The notes under the pieces were generated by a model. The model searched no databases. It saw nothing but the letters and a program-made list of their open reading frames with translations, and was not told where the DNA came from. From Ypsolopha sequella (Eukaryota > Arthropoda > Insecta > Lepidoptera > Ypsolophidae), in NCBI GenBank assembly GCA_934047225.1, contig OW204005.1:22390396-22454395 (forward strand): a stretch of 64,000 bases of DNA. Direction: 5' to 3'. The position numbers and the translations under genes are program-made. Shown piece after piece: positions 31,881 to 41,936 of the stretch (the first letter of the stretch is position 1; each line of letters begins with the position of its first letter).

Positions 31881-32177
31881 TTGAGAGGATGGCATACCTT
31901 TTTTTATAACCCGTCAGCACAATAAGTCTAATGGCAAAGACCTTATTTTTGCTTTTCATAGAGGCGATTATATGTTGGCTCTTTGGCCTCTTGTTCTTGG
32001 ACGCGTAATACTAGTGATCACGCAGCGAAACAACAAGTTGGTGTTTTTTTAGCTAATACTGAAATATTTTGTATGGAAAAAAATATTGGATTTAGGTAAC
32101 ATTCCTTCATATTCATATTGCCTATTTTATAAAAAAAAAAACAAGTTGATCTGTTAACTGCGTTTTTGAAACGAACG
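31881..32177 (+). mobile_element. Family F copy, cut by family G
   Basis: 'ttgagaggatggcatacc' to 'tttttgaaacgaacg', then G begins at once. The equivalent point in the 39.3 kb copy continues 'tttgataagc', so G or its deletion interrupts F here. Confidence 0.65.
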
Positions 32178-32430
32178 AAGGGTTCCGTACCATTATCTAT
32201 AAAAACGGCAAAAAAGAACATGTCTGTTGTATGGGAGCCCCCTTAAATATTTATTTTATTCTGCTCTTTAGTATTTGTTGTTACAGCAGAAACAGAAATA
32301 CATCATCTGTGAAAATTTCAACTGTCTAACTATCACGGTTAATGAGATACAGCCTGGTGACAGACGGACAGACGGACAGCGGAAGCTTAGTAATAGGGTT
32401 GGTTACTCTTTGGGTACGGAACCCTAAAAA
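32178..32430 (+). repeat. Family G repeat, subtype c
   Basis: 'agggttccgtaccattatct', 'catgtctgttgtatgggagc', 'acatcatctgtgaaaatttc', 'gatacagcctggtgacagac' and 'gggtacggaaccctaaaaa'. Lacks the leading 'ggccaagtgcgagt'. Another 3' fragment lies at about 32675-32725. Confidence 0.75.
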
Positions 32431-33150
32431 ACATAGGCAGTCATACAGACTGCCAACAGAAGTGAAAACTAAAATATATTGTCGTTGACGGTGACTTATG
32501 TTATGATCATAGAGAATTTACCCCTAAAGAGGTACAATGACACATGGTTGGCATGTCGGTGACGCGGGCACATGAGATTTTCCTCTACCAAAATTTGCTC
32601 AACGCGCCTGAAGTAGTTTTCACTTCAAAAATACGCAAAATAAGGGGCTAAAATATTTATCAACATTTTTATGTGATGCACAGACAGACGGACAGACAGA
32701 CCCTTTGGGTACGGAACCATAGAAAACCAGATCAGCAGATACGTGTGCATTTACACCCGGTTTTTGAAGGAACCCCGGATATTTTTAAAGCATCTAGACA
32801 TTATTATCAACCATAATGAAACGAACTAAGGTTGAAATTTGCACACCAACAACAGACAAACCAACAATGTTCCCTACTCATCATCATAACTCGTCCCGCG
32901 TTAGAATGTGCTTGTGCATGCTTCACTTTAATATGCGCATGCGCACTTTCTTAGAATCTTTTACTTTACCATTAAAATTCTTAGAGGGTAGTTCGCCGCA
33001 GGAACATGCAACTGTGGGGAATATTTCCTGGAAGATTTGTTTGAGTAATAATTTAAAATTACGTACTTTAGATAATTATGTTGAGGAACTTCTATTATTC
33101 TTTATGCTAACATGAAAGAATGAAAAATTCAAATACGTACCCCTATCATA
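32431..33150. other. No gene recognised
   Basis: A 99-residue plus-strand frame at 32816-33115 shows no family resemblance. 32675-32725 is a G 3' remnant ('gacggacagacagacccttt'). Confidence 0.3.
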
Positions 33151-33539
33151 ATAGTAGTTTATGCTACAAGGGCGAAAAGGAATAAATGACGAGGACGATT
33201 TAAAACACGAGCATAGCGAGTGTTTTAAACGTAACCGAGTAATTTGTTGCTCTTACGCCCGTGTATCATACTACGTTTTTCAATGCATAGTGTGAGGAAA
33301 TAAAACTAATATAATTTTGTGAACTTTAAATTATGATTGGCTCAAAAGAACTGTATCCAGAGCCGTTAAACAGTGGAAAAAAAAAAGTATAACATTTATG
33401 GTACACAGGAAAGGCTGCAGGTTAGCCAACCATTGTAAATAAAAAAAAAATAATAATAAAGCCCTAGGACAAAATAATCGACTTTCTGTTCGGTTTTGAT
33501 GCATAAAAAGTGGGCCTTTACGAGCACTTGCATTGAAAA
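33151..33539 (+). repeat. Family E copy 4
   Basis: Full-length: 'atagtagtttatgctacaag' to 'cacttgcattgaaaa'. Both hairpin arms intact. Confidence 0.85.
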
Positions 33540-33902
33540 GTGTATTTGTTGGTTTGTTGTCTGTTGGTTTGTTTTTCTTTCACGCAGAAACAGAGCAACA
33601 GATTGACGTGATTTTTTGCTTAGAGATAGTTTATGGGCCGGAGAGTTACATAGGCTACTTTTTGTTTCGGCAAAATGCAAACAAAACCAGAGCGGGCGAA
33701 CCGCGGGAAAATGCAAATAGTATATGAATTTATTTTCACGTTTTTAGATGCAGAAGTACACAGAAGTAGAAAGGAAAAAGTGATTATTTATTTATAAAGC
33801 TATTTTTTGAATTATAACTACTATAAGTGATAAGATATTATGTGAGGTGCACTTATTGTTTTCTTCTTGTAACTGTTCGCATATGCGATCAAAACGTTTA
33901 TA

Positions 33903-34299
33903 ATAGTAGTTTATGCTACTAGGGCGAAAAGGAATAAATTACGAGGACGATTTAAAACATGAGCGTAGCGAGTGTTTTATACGTAACCGAGTAATTTATT
34001 GCTTTTACGCCCGTGTATCATACTACGTTTTTCAATGCATAGTGTGAGGAAATGAAAACAAATATAATCTTGTGAACTTTCAATTATGATTGGCTGAAAA
34101 GGATTGTATCCAGAGCCGTTAAACAGTGAAAAAAAAAGTATAACATCTATAATGGTACACAGGAAAGGCTGCAGGTTAGCCAACCATTGCAAACAAATTA
34201 AAAAAAATAATAATAATAAAGCCCTAGGGCAAAATAATCGACTTTCTGTTCGGTTTTGATGCATAAAAAGTGGGCCTTTACGAGCACATGCATTGAAAA
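33903..34299 (+). repeat. Family E copy 5
   Basis: Full-length, 363 bp downstream of copy 4 in the same orientation. The intervening DNA is not repeated elsewhere in the window. Confidence 0.85.
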
Positions 34300-34317
34300 T
34301 ATATTATATTTAACTTT

Positions 34318-34594
34318 TACGAGCTTTTGATTAGTATTATTATTAAAACAATTAAAAAAATTATAACTCGATATATTTCGGCCCTCGGTATGGAGCCGTC
34401 ATCAGTCGAATGTAAAAAAAAAATTGTGGCATATAATTTAGGTATCATAATACATTTTTTTTTATTATGATACCTAAATTATATGTCACAATTTTTTTAC
34501 ATTCGACTGATGACGGCCCCATACCGAGGGCCGAAATATATCGAGTTATAAATTTTTTTATTGTTTTAATAATAATACTAATCAAAAGCTCGTA
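34318..34594. mobile_element. 277 bp near-perfect hairpin, family K
   Basis: Arms 34318-34452 and 34462-34594 are inverted copies with only a few differences ('gcttttgattagtattatta', 'ctcgatatatttcggccctc', 'gtatcataata'), separated by about 9 bp. A partial relative adjoins family E copy 8 at 51.23 kb. Confidence 0.9.
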
Positions 34595-34853
34595 TAAGTG
34601 ATAAGAATAACATAAACCAATGTTAAATAAAATTTTTGTTAGATATATTCAGGCCCGGCGTCAGTCACAATGAAATAAGAGAAAAATATAATACATACGT
34701 AAAAAAATAAAATATAAAATCTATTTATATCTAACCTATTTACAAGATATTAAAGGAATTGTTAATGTTGCTTGTTTAAACCTGGACTATATTGTACACC
34801 AAGCGACCATATGAATAAACTCTCCCACGTTCAGAGTTGAATGTCTGTTAGGG

Positions 34854-35021
34854 CAGGGGCTCTACCGCGTAATTCTCATTTGTATCAACTTCAAGCAAAT
34901 GCATGCGAAATTCAACGCGTGCAAAAGAGATGGCATGTTAGGCGGGTGTCGTCGCACGCACGTCAAATTTCAATCTCAAGTTGATAGTGATGAAAATGAG
35001 AGTTACGCGGTAGACCCACTG
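34854..35021. mobile_element. 168 bp MITE with CAG...CTG ends
   Basis: Left 'CAGGGGCTCTACCGCGTAAT' and right complement 'CAGTGGGTCTACCGCGTAAC', then 'tctcattt' and 'atcaactt' mirrored. The ends look hAT-like, but no 8 bp duplication is visible. Confidence 0.7.
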
Positions 35022-36057
35022 GTTTGAATGCTTTTAGAATGCGGACTGTGAAACGACCGGCCATCTCTTGACGACTTTCTACACCGCCGCCTAAACCAAC
35101 ACAGCAACCTAAACTTCACGCATGAAATATCAACCACCGCAATAACAAGTCCAGTTCGTATATAGAAACAAACATTTCGAAAAAAAGGGATCACTTATTC
35201 CTAATCACTAACCGAGTCTCCAGTATGAATTCAGGCGATTGATTAAATTTCACTTTGTACGTAAGAAATATAAACGATAAGTATTTTTCACTTGCTCATT
35301 TAGAGAGCCTAGTTTCCACTTCAAAAGGCAACTTAATGTGGGAATTACTGTCTTTTTGTATACTGTAACATGTTTTTGCAATAAAGAAGTTTTCATTTTC
35401 ATGATTTAGATAAAAACTGCTCACCTCAATACGTGTTATGATCGGGAAAGCCGACCAGTTTCAGCAGATTTAGACTGCCTTCATATGGGGCCTGCCTTAA
35501 TTCTATAATTTCCTTTTCATTTTCATTCTAAAGAAGTTTTTTTTTCCGTATTTACATTATCACTCGAAATCTTAGCTAATTACATTACATGTACCAGATT
35601 CACTGTCCACTCTGTCCAGGAAATTAAACAAGCAATAAAAATATTACTCAATAATGTTTAATAATATTTCATCGACAAATTTTGTTTCACACATAAAATT
35701 AACCTGTAACGGTTCAAAAGCTTCTTCAATACGAGCTTCCGAAGCTCATTGACATAATTAAATAATTAAAATAATAAATTAACTACTTGTTAATGCATTC
35801 ATTGGACAGGAAGAGGATTCGATTAACCGTCGATAATTTACCGTTTCCTGCAACCGTATATAACGTTATGAAACTGTTATTCAATAAATCATTTTCAGAG
35901 TGTACGAAATATGTGCAATGGCAACTTTGTTATAGGTAGTAAATCATTTGGTTAACAGTGAATATGAACAGCCAATATTAAATTTCAAGATATAAATTTA
36001 ATGTCGAACATAGAATATTAGATTTCATGTTGGAGAAATAGCACAGGCAAAAAATTG
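35022..36057. other. No gene recognised; one family V fragment
   Basis: 35208-35262 ('accgagtctccagtatgaat', 'caggcgattgattaaatttc') is one arm of family V. The rest is AT-rich and featureless. Confidence 0.35.
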
Positions 36058-36173
36058 TACAGTGGAGACCACATCAAGCTATACACTTGCAGTACGACAT
36101 TAGCCCCTACAGAGAAGAATATAAGATAGGTACAAAGTCCAGAGATGTCTTACTTGATGCGGTCTTCACTGTA
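36058..36173. mobile_element. MITE U copy 2 (inverted relative to copy 1)
   Basis: 'TACAGTGGAGACC' left, 'gatgcggtcttcactgta' right. The interior 'agctatacacttgcagtacg' is the reverse of 21282-21391. Confidence 0.8.
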
Positions 36174-36239
36174 CATCGTTTCACTAAAAAACGTCAATAT
36201 CCGTTCGAAATGCTGGGAATTTGGTTAAAGAAATTGGGT

Positions 36240-36340
36240 TGAATTTATACATACATATGCTCACACCTGTCACCCAAAGAGGTAGGCAGAGACTACAGAT
36301 TTTCATCTGAAACGATCCTGACATACCTCTTTCACATGAT
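36240..36340 (+). repeat. 'acacctgtcacccaaagagg' repeat
   Basis: 'tatgctcacacctgtcaccc', 'gtaggcagagactacagat' and 'gatcctgacatacctctttc' match a repeat style also at 63020-63190; common in moth genomes by recollection. Class unknown. Confidence 0.5.
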
Positions 36341-36413
36341 ATGTTGAATTTATGAGAGATTTGTATACATTTTTTATTTTCAACTTTGAAGTTGGAGAAG
36401 TTTATAATATTTT

Positions 36414-36605
36414 TAAAACTCGCGTGAGCTGACATACTGAATTATTATTACATACGGCTTGAACACTCACGTGTGATTGTTGTTGACTATATGCCAACCG
36501 TTTCACCGATACAATTTCGGCATTATCAAGGCGAGGGTCGTTCTTAGGAACTTGCGGTTGGCATATACATAAGTCAATAACAATCACACGTGGGTATTAA
36601 AAGTT
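36414..36605 (+). mobile_element. MITE I copy 2, no cargo
   Basis: Left part as in 24351. After 'gtcgttcttagga' it passes straight into the right inverted arm ('gcggttggcatata', 'caataacaatcacacgtg'). Confidence 0.7.
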
Positions 36606-36725
36606 CATTATAACGTATTTATATTATTTATTTATAGATATGGAGCAATAATAATTAAATGCCATACAAAGGTAATAAAAAAAAATACATTTATTTTAAT
36701 TAATATTATTTAAAACTATAAAACC

Positions 36726-37003
36726 GTGCCTACCGTGGCGTCATCAAACTTTTTTTTTCAAAGTGTTAATTAAATTTTTTCATATTTTTTTCACTGTCAA
36801 TCTTGACCTTCTAACTGCTTTTTCGTAAAAAAAAATCTATGCACGCCACTGCGCTCAGTTGCCATATAAATGTTTTGCCACTGCCTACCCTAGAATGAAC
36901 ATTTTCATGCATTTTTTATTTGTATTTAAATTGTTTCATATTTTTTACTGTCGAACTTGACCTTCTGATTGCTTTTCCGGAAAAGAGTTCTATGCACGCC
37001 ACT
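36726..37003 (+). repeat. Two tandem copies of a 130 bp repeat, family T
   Basis: Both units end 'tatgcacgccactg' preceded by 'cttgaccttct...tgctttt'. They start near 36726 and 36873. A third unit is at 58392-58523. Confidence 0.65.
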
Positions 37004-37284
37004 GGCTGAGCGGGAATGACCCACCTTAATACGTGTATTTTATTACATAAATAAATATAAGTTTAAAATATACCTATTTTCATTAAATGTGTGAAAAGCT
37101 TTATTTTAAAAGACCCTTGTTGTTAAATACACTAGACTAGACGCTTTAGTTATTGTAATTGCTTTGCTTTTAAAACCAGCAAACTTGCTCTTCAAGGGAA
37201 TGAGATAGAGATCTGAAATTTTGATATGTTATGTAAAATGTTGACCCAAAACCGAATATTGAATTAAAAACGTATGTACTTTAT

Positions 37285-37673
37285 ACTAGTATATGCTACA
37301 AGGGCAAAAAGGAATAAATTACGAGGACGATTTAAAACACGAGTGTAGCGAGTGTTTTGAACGTAACCGAGTAATTTATTGCTCTTACGCCCGTGTATCA
37401 TACTACGTTTTTCAATGCACAGTGTGAGGAAATAAAACAAATATACTCTTGTGAACTTTAAATTATGATTGCCTCAAAAGGACTGTATCCAGAGCCGTAA
37501 AACAGTGGAAAAAAAAAGTATAACATTTATGGTACACAGGAAAGTCTTCAGGTTAGCCAACCATTGTAAATAAATTAAAAATAATAATAATAAAGCCCTA
37601 GGGCAAAATAATCGACTTTTTGTTCGGTTTTGATGCATAAAAAGTGGGCCTTTACGAGCACATGCATTGAAAA
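37285..37673 (+). repeat. Family E copy 6
   Basis: 'ctagtatatgctacaagggc' to 'cacatgcattgaaa'. Full-length with one variant start. Confidence 0.85.
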
Positions 37674-38847
37674 TTAAATTATACTTCTATACATGAAAAA
37701 GGAGTCCAAAAGTTTTATTTTTCTTTCCCTTGCATGTTGTGTCATTGTCTATAAACTCATTGAGTAGCAGTAGAGTAACTATAAATAAATATGTTTCTGT
37801 TAATTTTTTCTCTCAAGAATAAATAAATAGTTGGCCGCCAGAGTTGTCAGTTTTAGACCATTTTTGTTACGGGGTTTATCTCAAACAACACAGTAGTTAG
37901 GAATTTGTTAATTAATATATTATGTACGAAAAATGCTGTATTTAAACAACAAATACAGAAACCACCGATTTATACTGTAGTTTTCGGGTTACGTACTCGA
38001 ATACTCGACCAACTTAACTTTGCAGTTTTGTAGCATACATTTTGTAGGTAACGATAAGTTTGTATTTTTGTTCAAATTACAAACTTTTTTGAATGGTACA
38101 GAACCCTCCGGTTTTATTTAACATTACACGTACTAACTTTTCTCCGTTGCGTGGGTTTTCCGACTTTGGCGATACATTTATTGATTCAAATTATCACTAA
38201 ACCGTTTACGACCTCATTGGTTTGAAATTAAGAGCATTCAAAGACATTTTGCCGGCCCGCGTGGGTAAACATGTTTTTTTACAAGTAGTTATTATGTAGG
38301 TATTTTGTTTTTTAATTAATCTTCGTCTGTTTTTGCGTTTTTTTTTTTTGCGACAAATTTGTTAGACATCAATATGATTCTCAAACAGCGTACTTATATA
38401 ACCAACTCAACACACTACTGAATATATACCCTAAGATTGTATACGAAATTAAAAAAACAATAACTACATGGATTAAGATACTCAGCTATGACCAAATAGA
38501 GGATTTATTGCAACGAATTAGCTAATTAAAATTATATATCTATACTTATTCCCATACTCACTTCCGCACTTACACACACAACACATATACACCCTCTCTC
38601 AAACACAAATTGTTAAGTTCAGGACATGTCTGTCCTTAACTTTATTAGTTTTTAGTTTTAAAAGTCAATTCTAATTGATAATAAAATGAATTGTTTGCGA
38701 GACCGCCTGGTACAGGTATTCTTATACTTAATAGGTGGTCTCAACCTTGTTCTGTATTAATAATATTAATATTAAGAAAGTTATGAAATAAACGTTATTA
38801 TTATTATTATTATTATGGTCGTCGTTAGATAATACAATTGTTAAAAG
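37674..38847. other. No gene recognised; G fragment and microsatellite
   Basis: 38095-38115 ('aatggtacagaaccctccgg') is a decayed G end. 38793-38816 is (TTA)n. No coding block. Confidence 0.35.
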
Positions 38848-39165
38848 CAGCGGTAGTTCAGGGGTAGAACGCTGGCCTCTCAATCCTGAGATCCAGGTTC
38901 GATCCCCGGCCGGGCATGCAATAATGAGTTTTTCGGAATTTATGTGCATAGTATTAGTTCTCACTTACCACTTGCTGAAGGGTGAAGGAAAACATCGTAA
39001 GGAAACCTGCATGCCTTAAAAAGCGTGTATTTGAGCCCTTAGTACGGCGATAGGGCCTCACCACTCATCACGTTGGGACGTAATAATCGTCGGTAAAACT
39101 TGGGTGGGAAAGTATGGACTGTGACTTGAATTTCACAGTTCATTCTCGGAAAGTATAAAAAATAT
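38848..39165 (+). repeat. SINE, family Y, most complete copy
   Basis: The head 'ggtagttcaggggtagaacg ... ggttcgatccccggcc' (38852-38912) has good A and B boxes. The body follows with 'aaaacatcgtaaggaaacct', 'cgtcggtaaaact' and 'tatggactgtgacttg'. Same parts occur at 6972, 51640 (inverted) and 63575. Confidence 0.8.
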
Positions 39166-39287
39166 TATCAACTGGGGTGTTTATCATCAAAAACATAGAT
39201 AAAACTGAACTTTCAAATATGGCTTTAGTGGGTATTGAACTATTTACGAACTGTGACGTCACTTCAAGTGCGAACATATCCTTAGAG

Positions 39288-40057
39288 CAGCGGTTCTTAA
39301 GAAGATGGCATACCCTAGCAACTTTTTTTATTACCCGTCCAGCACAATAAGTCCTACGGCAAAGACTTTATTTGCTTGTCATAGAGGCGATTATATGTTG
39401 GCTCTTTGGCCTCTTTTTCTTGAACGCGTAATACTAGTGATCACGCAGCGAAACAACAAATTGGTGTGTTTTTAGCTAATACTGAAAAATTTTGTAGGGA
39501 AAAAAATATTGAATTTAGGTGATATACCTTCATATTTCCATTACCTATTTTATGAAAAAAAAATCAAGTTGATCTCTTAACCGCGTTCTTGAAGCGAACG
39601 TTTGATAAGCAAAAAAGAGAGGGTGCAAAACATTTTTTTTTGACAAAAGTATAAATCTTAGTACATTGTTTATACGTAACATCCCTAGAGAAAAGATTAA
39701 TAAACCAAATATATATTTTTTAATACAAGGAGAGTCCGTATTTCTTCAAACGAATCCTAGATAGACTGGAGTTGGTCATGCTCTAGGCTCAGGTACAGGC
39801 TTAACCTTTTTTGTGTAAGGACCTCTTAGGAAGTCAAGCACAATTTTAAGGACCCTCTTAACAAAAAAGCAACAATAAATTTCAGACCATTTATTTTATT
39901 TCTACAAATTACAAAAAAGATATAGTTTTTCATATAAAATACGTTGATGAGAAGGTTTTTTGGTGGCAAAAAACTTTTGTTGGCGTTTAGGCTGCGGACC
40001 CCATACATATGCTCGGGGACCCCCAGGGGTCCACGGAGCACAGATTAAGAAACGCTG
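39288..40057 (+). mobile_element. Nonautonomous hAT element with 8 bp target duplication, containing family F
   Basis: Ends CAGCGGTTCTTAA and complement CAGCGTTTCTTAA, flanked on both sides by CCTTAGAG (39280-39287 and 40058-40065). The 8 bp duplication and CAG-x-G-x-TTCT ends are diagnostic of hAT. The interior is the F sequence plus a GC-rich stretch near 40000 ('gaccccatacatatgctcgg'). No transposase. Confidence 0.85.
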
Positions 40058-40199
40058 CCTTAGAGAATCGAAAGTCGATAGTATATCTATGTTTTTGAAG
40101 ATAGGCACCCAAATTCAAAGATACATAATAGGTGGCCCGCTGGTCTTAAATATAAAAATACGATAAGATATAAATTTTTCAATATTTTATCGGTGATAA

Positions 40200-40360
40200 T
40201 ATCGTCCGTGCAAAGGTTCCCGTTACTCCAGGCGGAAAGACCCGCAGTGCGAAAGGGATGGAATCGGGGAAAATTAACAAAAAGTCGGTATTAAATTAAT
40301 ACAAAATTAACTAAAATCCCAATTTGTCGTAATATCAAAAAAAGTGTAAATTCCTTCAAT
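40200..40360 (+). repeat. Diverged relative of the A/D head
   Basis: 'cccgttactcc', 'cgcagtgcgaaagggatgga' and 'aaagtcggtattaaattaat' follow the order of A and D heads at low identity. 40361-41002 has no recognised content. Confidence 0.4.
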
Positions 40361-41002
40361 CGCGGTTCTTATAGACCAAAATATAGAAAAAGGTCCCAAA
40401 ATTGTTATACTAATTTATTTAACTTGGGACTTCTTTTGAACAGCACATAAATAACTTCAAAAAGTGTCAATTTTGTTGATATACCCCCTTAACAATGGTT
40501 GTTTTGGAAAATCAGATTTTTGTGTGAATTTTATTTGTTGGTCGAGCCTCTACCGAACATTGACATAAAAATATATTAAAATATAGCTATTACAGGTTTT
40601 TGTTGAAAATGAAACTACAAATAGAAAATATCCGGAGACACCCAATAAGATATTGTTGAAATCTTTTGCTCTTTTTTGATAACCGTGATTTTTTCATGCT
40701 GTTCCACGTCAATGAAGCTAAATTTACATAATAAAACCTCAAAAGACATCATTATTCCAATGACCCGTCTAAGATAACCTTTATAAAATAATCCTTTTTT
40801 GGCTCCTCAAACGCTCGTACGAGTGTGTAAAAAAAAAACAACAAAGAGGTCATAAGAGCCTTGAGCATTGTATAACTAGGTTCGTTTTACTGTATTATTA
40901 TGCAATTTCAATGAATTCAATAGATTTGAATAAGGAATATATATGTACATAACATACATAATAATACGAGTATAAATTCAAAGGAACACGTGTGCATGTA
41001 AA

Positions 41003-41394
41003 ATAGTAGTTTATGCTACAAGGGCCAAAAGGAATAAATTACGAGGACGATTTAAAACACGAGCGTAGCGAGTGTTTTAAACGTAACCGAGTAATTTATT
41101 GCTTTTACGCCCGTGTATCATACTACGTTTTTCAATGCATAGTGTGAGGAAATGAAAACAAATATAATCTTGTGAAATTTAAATTATAATTGGCTCAAAA
41201 GGATTGTATCCAGAGCCGTTAAACAGTGGAAAAAAGTATAACATCTATGGTACGCAGGAAAGGCTGCAGGTTAGCCAACCATTACAAATAAATTAAAAAA
41301 AATAATAATAATAAAGCCCTAGGGCAAAATAATCGACTTTCTGTTCGGTTTTGATGCATAAAAAGTGGGCCTTTACGAGCACATGCATTGAAAA
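41003..41394 (+). repeat. Family E copy 7
   Basis: Full-length. The hairpin 'gatttaaaacacgagcgtag' / 'cgagtgttttaaacg' is intact. Confidence 0.85.
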
Positions 41395-41579
41395 ACCTAT
41401 TTACATGTCAAAGAAGCTTTATTTTGGTCTAGCTATTACGTGTGGCTTCTTTTATACGAGTTGCAGTGAATATACATGTATACATGAAGCTAGACCCGAC
41501 TCTAATGGACGTTTACATACCTAATATTCCTATAGTAGTGTTGAGAAGGTAGTCAAAAGGATATATTAGGTCTTAACAT

Positions 41580-41936
41580 ATGAAATTCTATGCTATGCTC
41601 GGAGTTTCTTTAATGGATCATATCAGAAATGAGGTGATTCGTCAAAGAACCAAAGTCATCGACATAGCCTCTAAGATAAGCAAGCTGAAGTGGCAGTGGG
41701 CTGGCCACATCAGCCGAAGAACCGACAACCGATGGGGGAAAGGTTCTCGAGTGGAGACCACGAACCGGCAGACGCAGTGTAGAACGCCCGCCAGCTCGCT
41801 GGACTGACGATCTAAAAAAGATTGCCGGTATTAGCTGGATGAGGATGGCCGAGAATAGAAAAATGTGGCGTGCCCTTGGGAAGGCCTATGTCCAGCAATA
41901 GATCGATATTAGCTGATGGATTGGATTAAATATGAA
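41580..41936 (+). pseudogene. C-terminal fragment of an RTE-type LINE ORF
   Basis: Reads 'AMLGVSLMDHIRNEVIRQRT' and 'KLKWQWAGHISRRTDNRWG', the conserved C-terminal block after the reverse transcriptase domain of RTE-like retrotransposons. It then shifts frame and continues 'WMRMAENRKMWRALGKAYVQ'. It ends with a 'tgatggattggatt' tail. 5'-truncated, frameshifted and dead. Confidence 0.75.

Noticed and set aside
34379..34550. CTGATGA ... GAAA in the K hairpin, resembling a hammerhead ribozyme core
   Set aside because: A stem II can be drawn (GGCCC with GGGCC), but positions 10.1/11.1 would be C-C, and I find no stem I or stem III with a UH cleavage site. An Rfam RF00163 covariance search would settle it; a high score with three helices would revive it.
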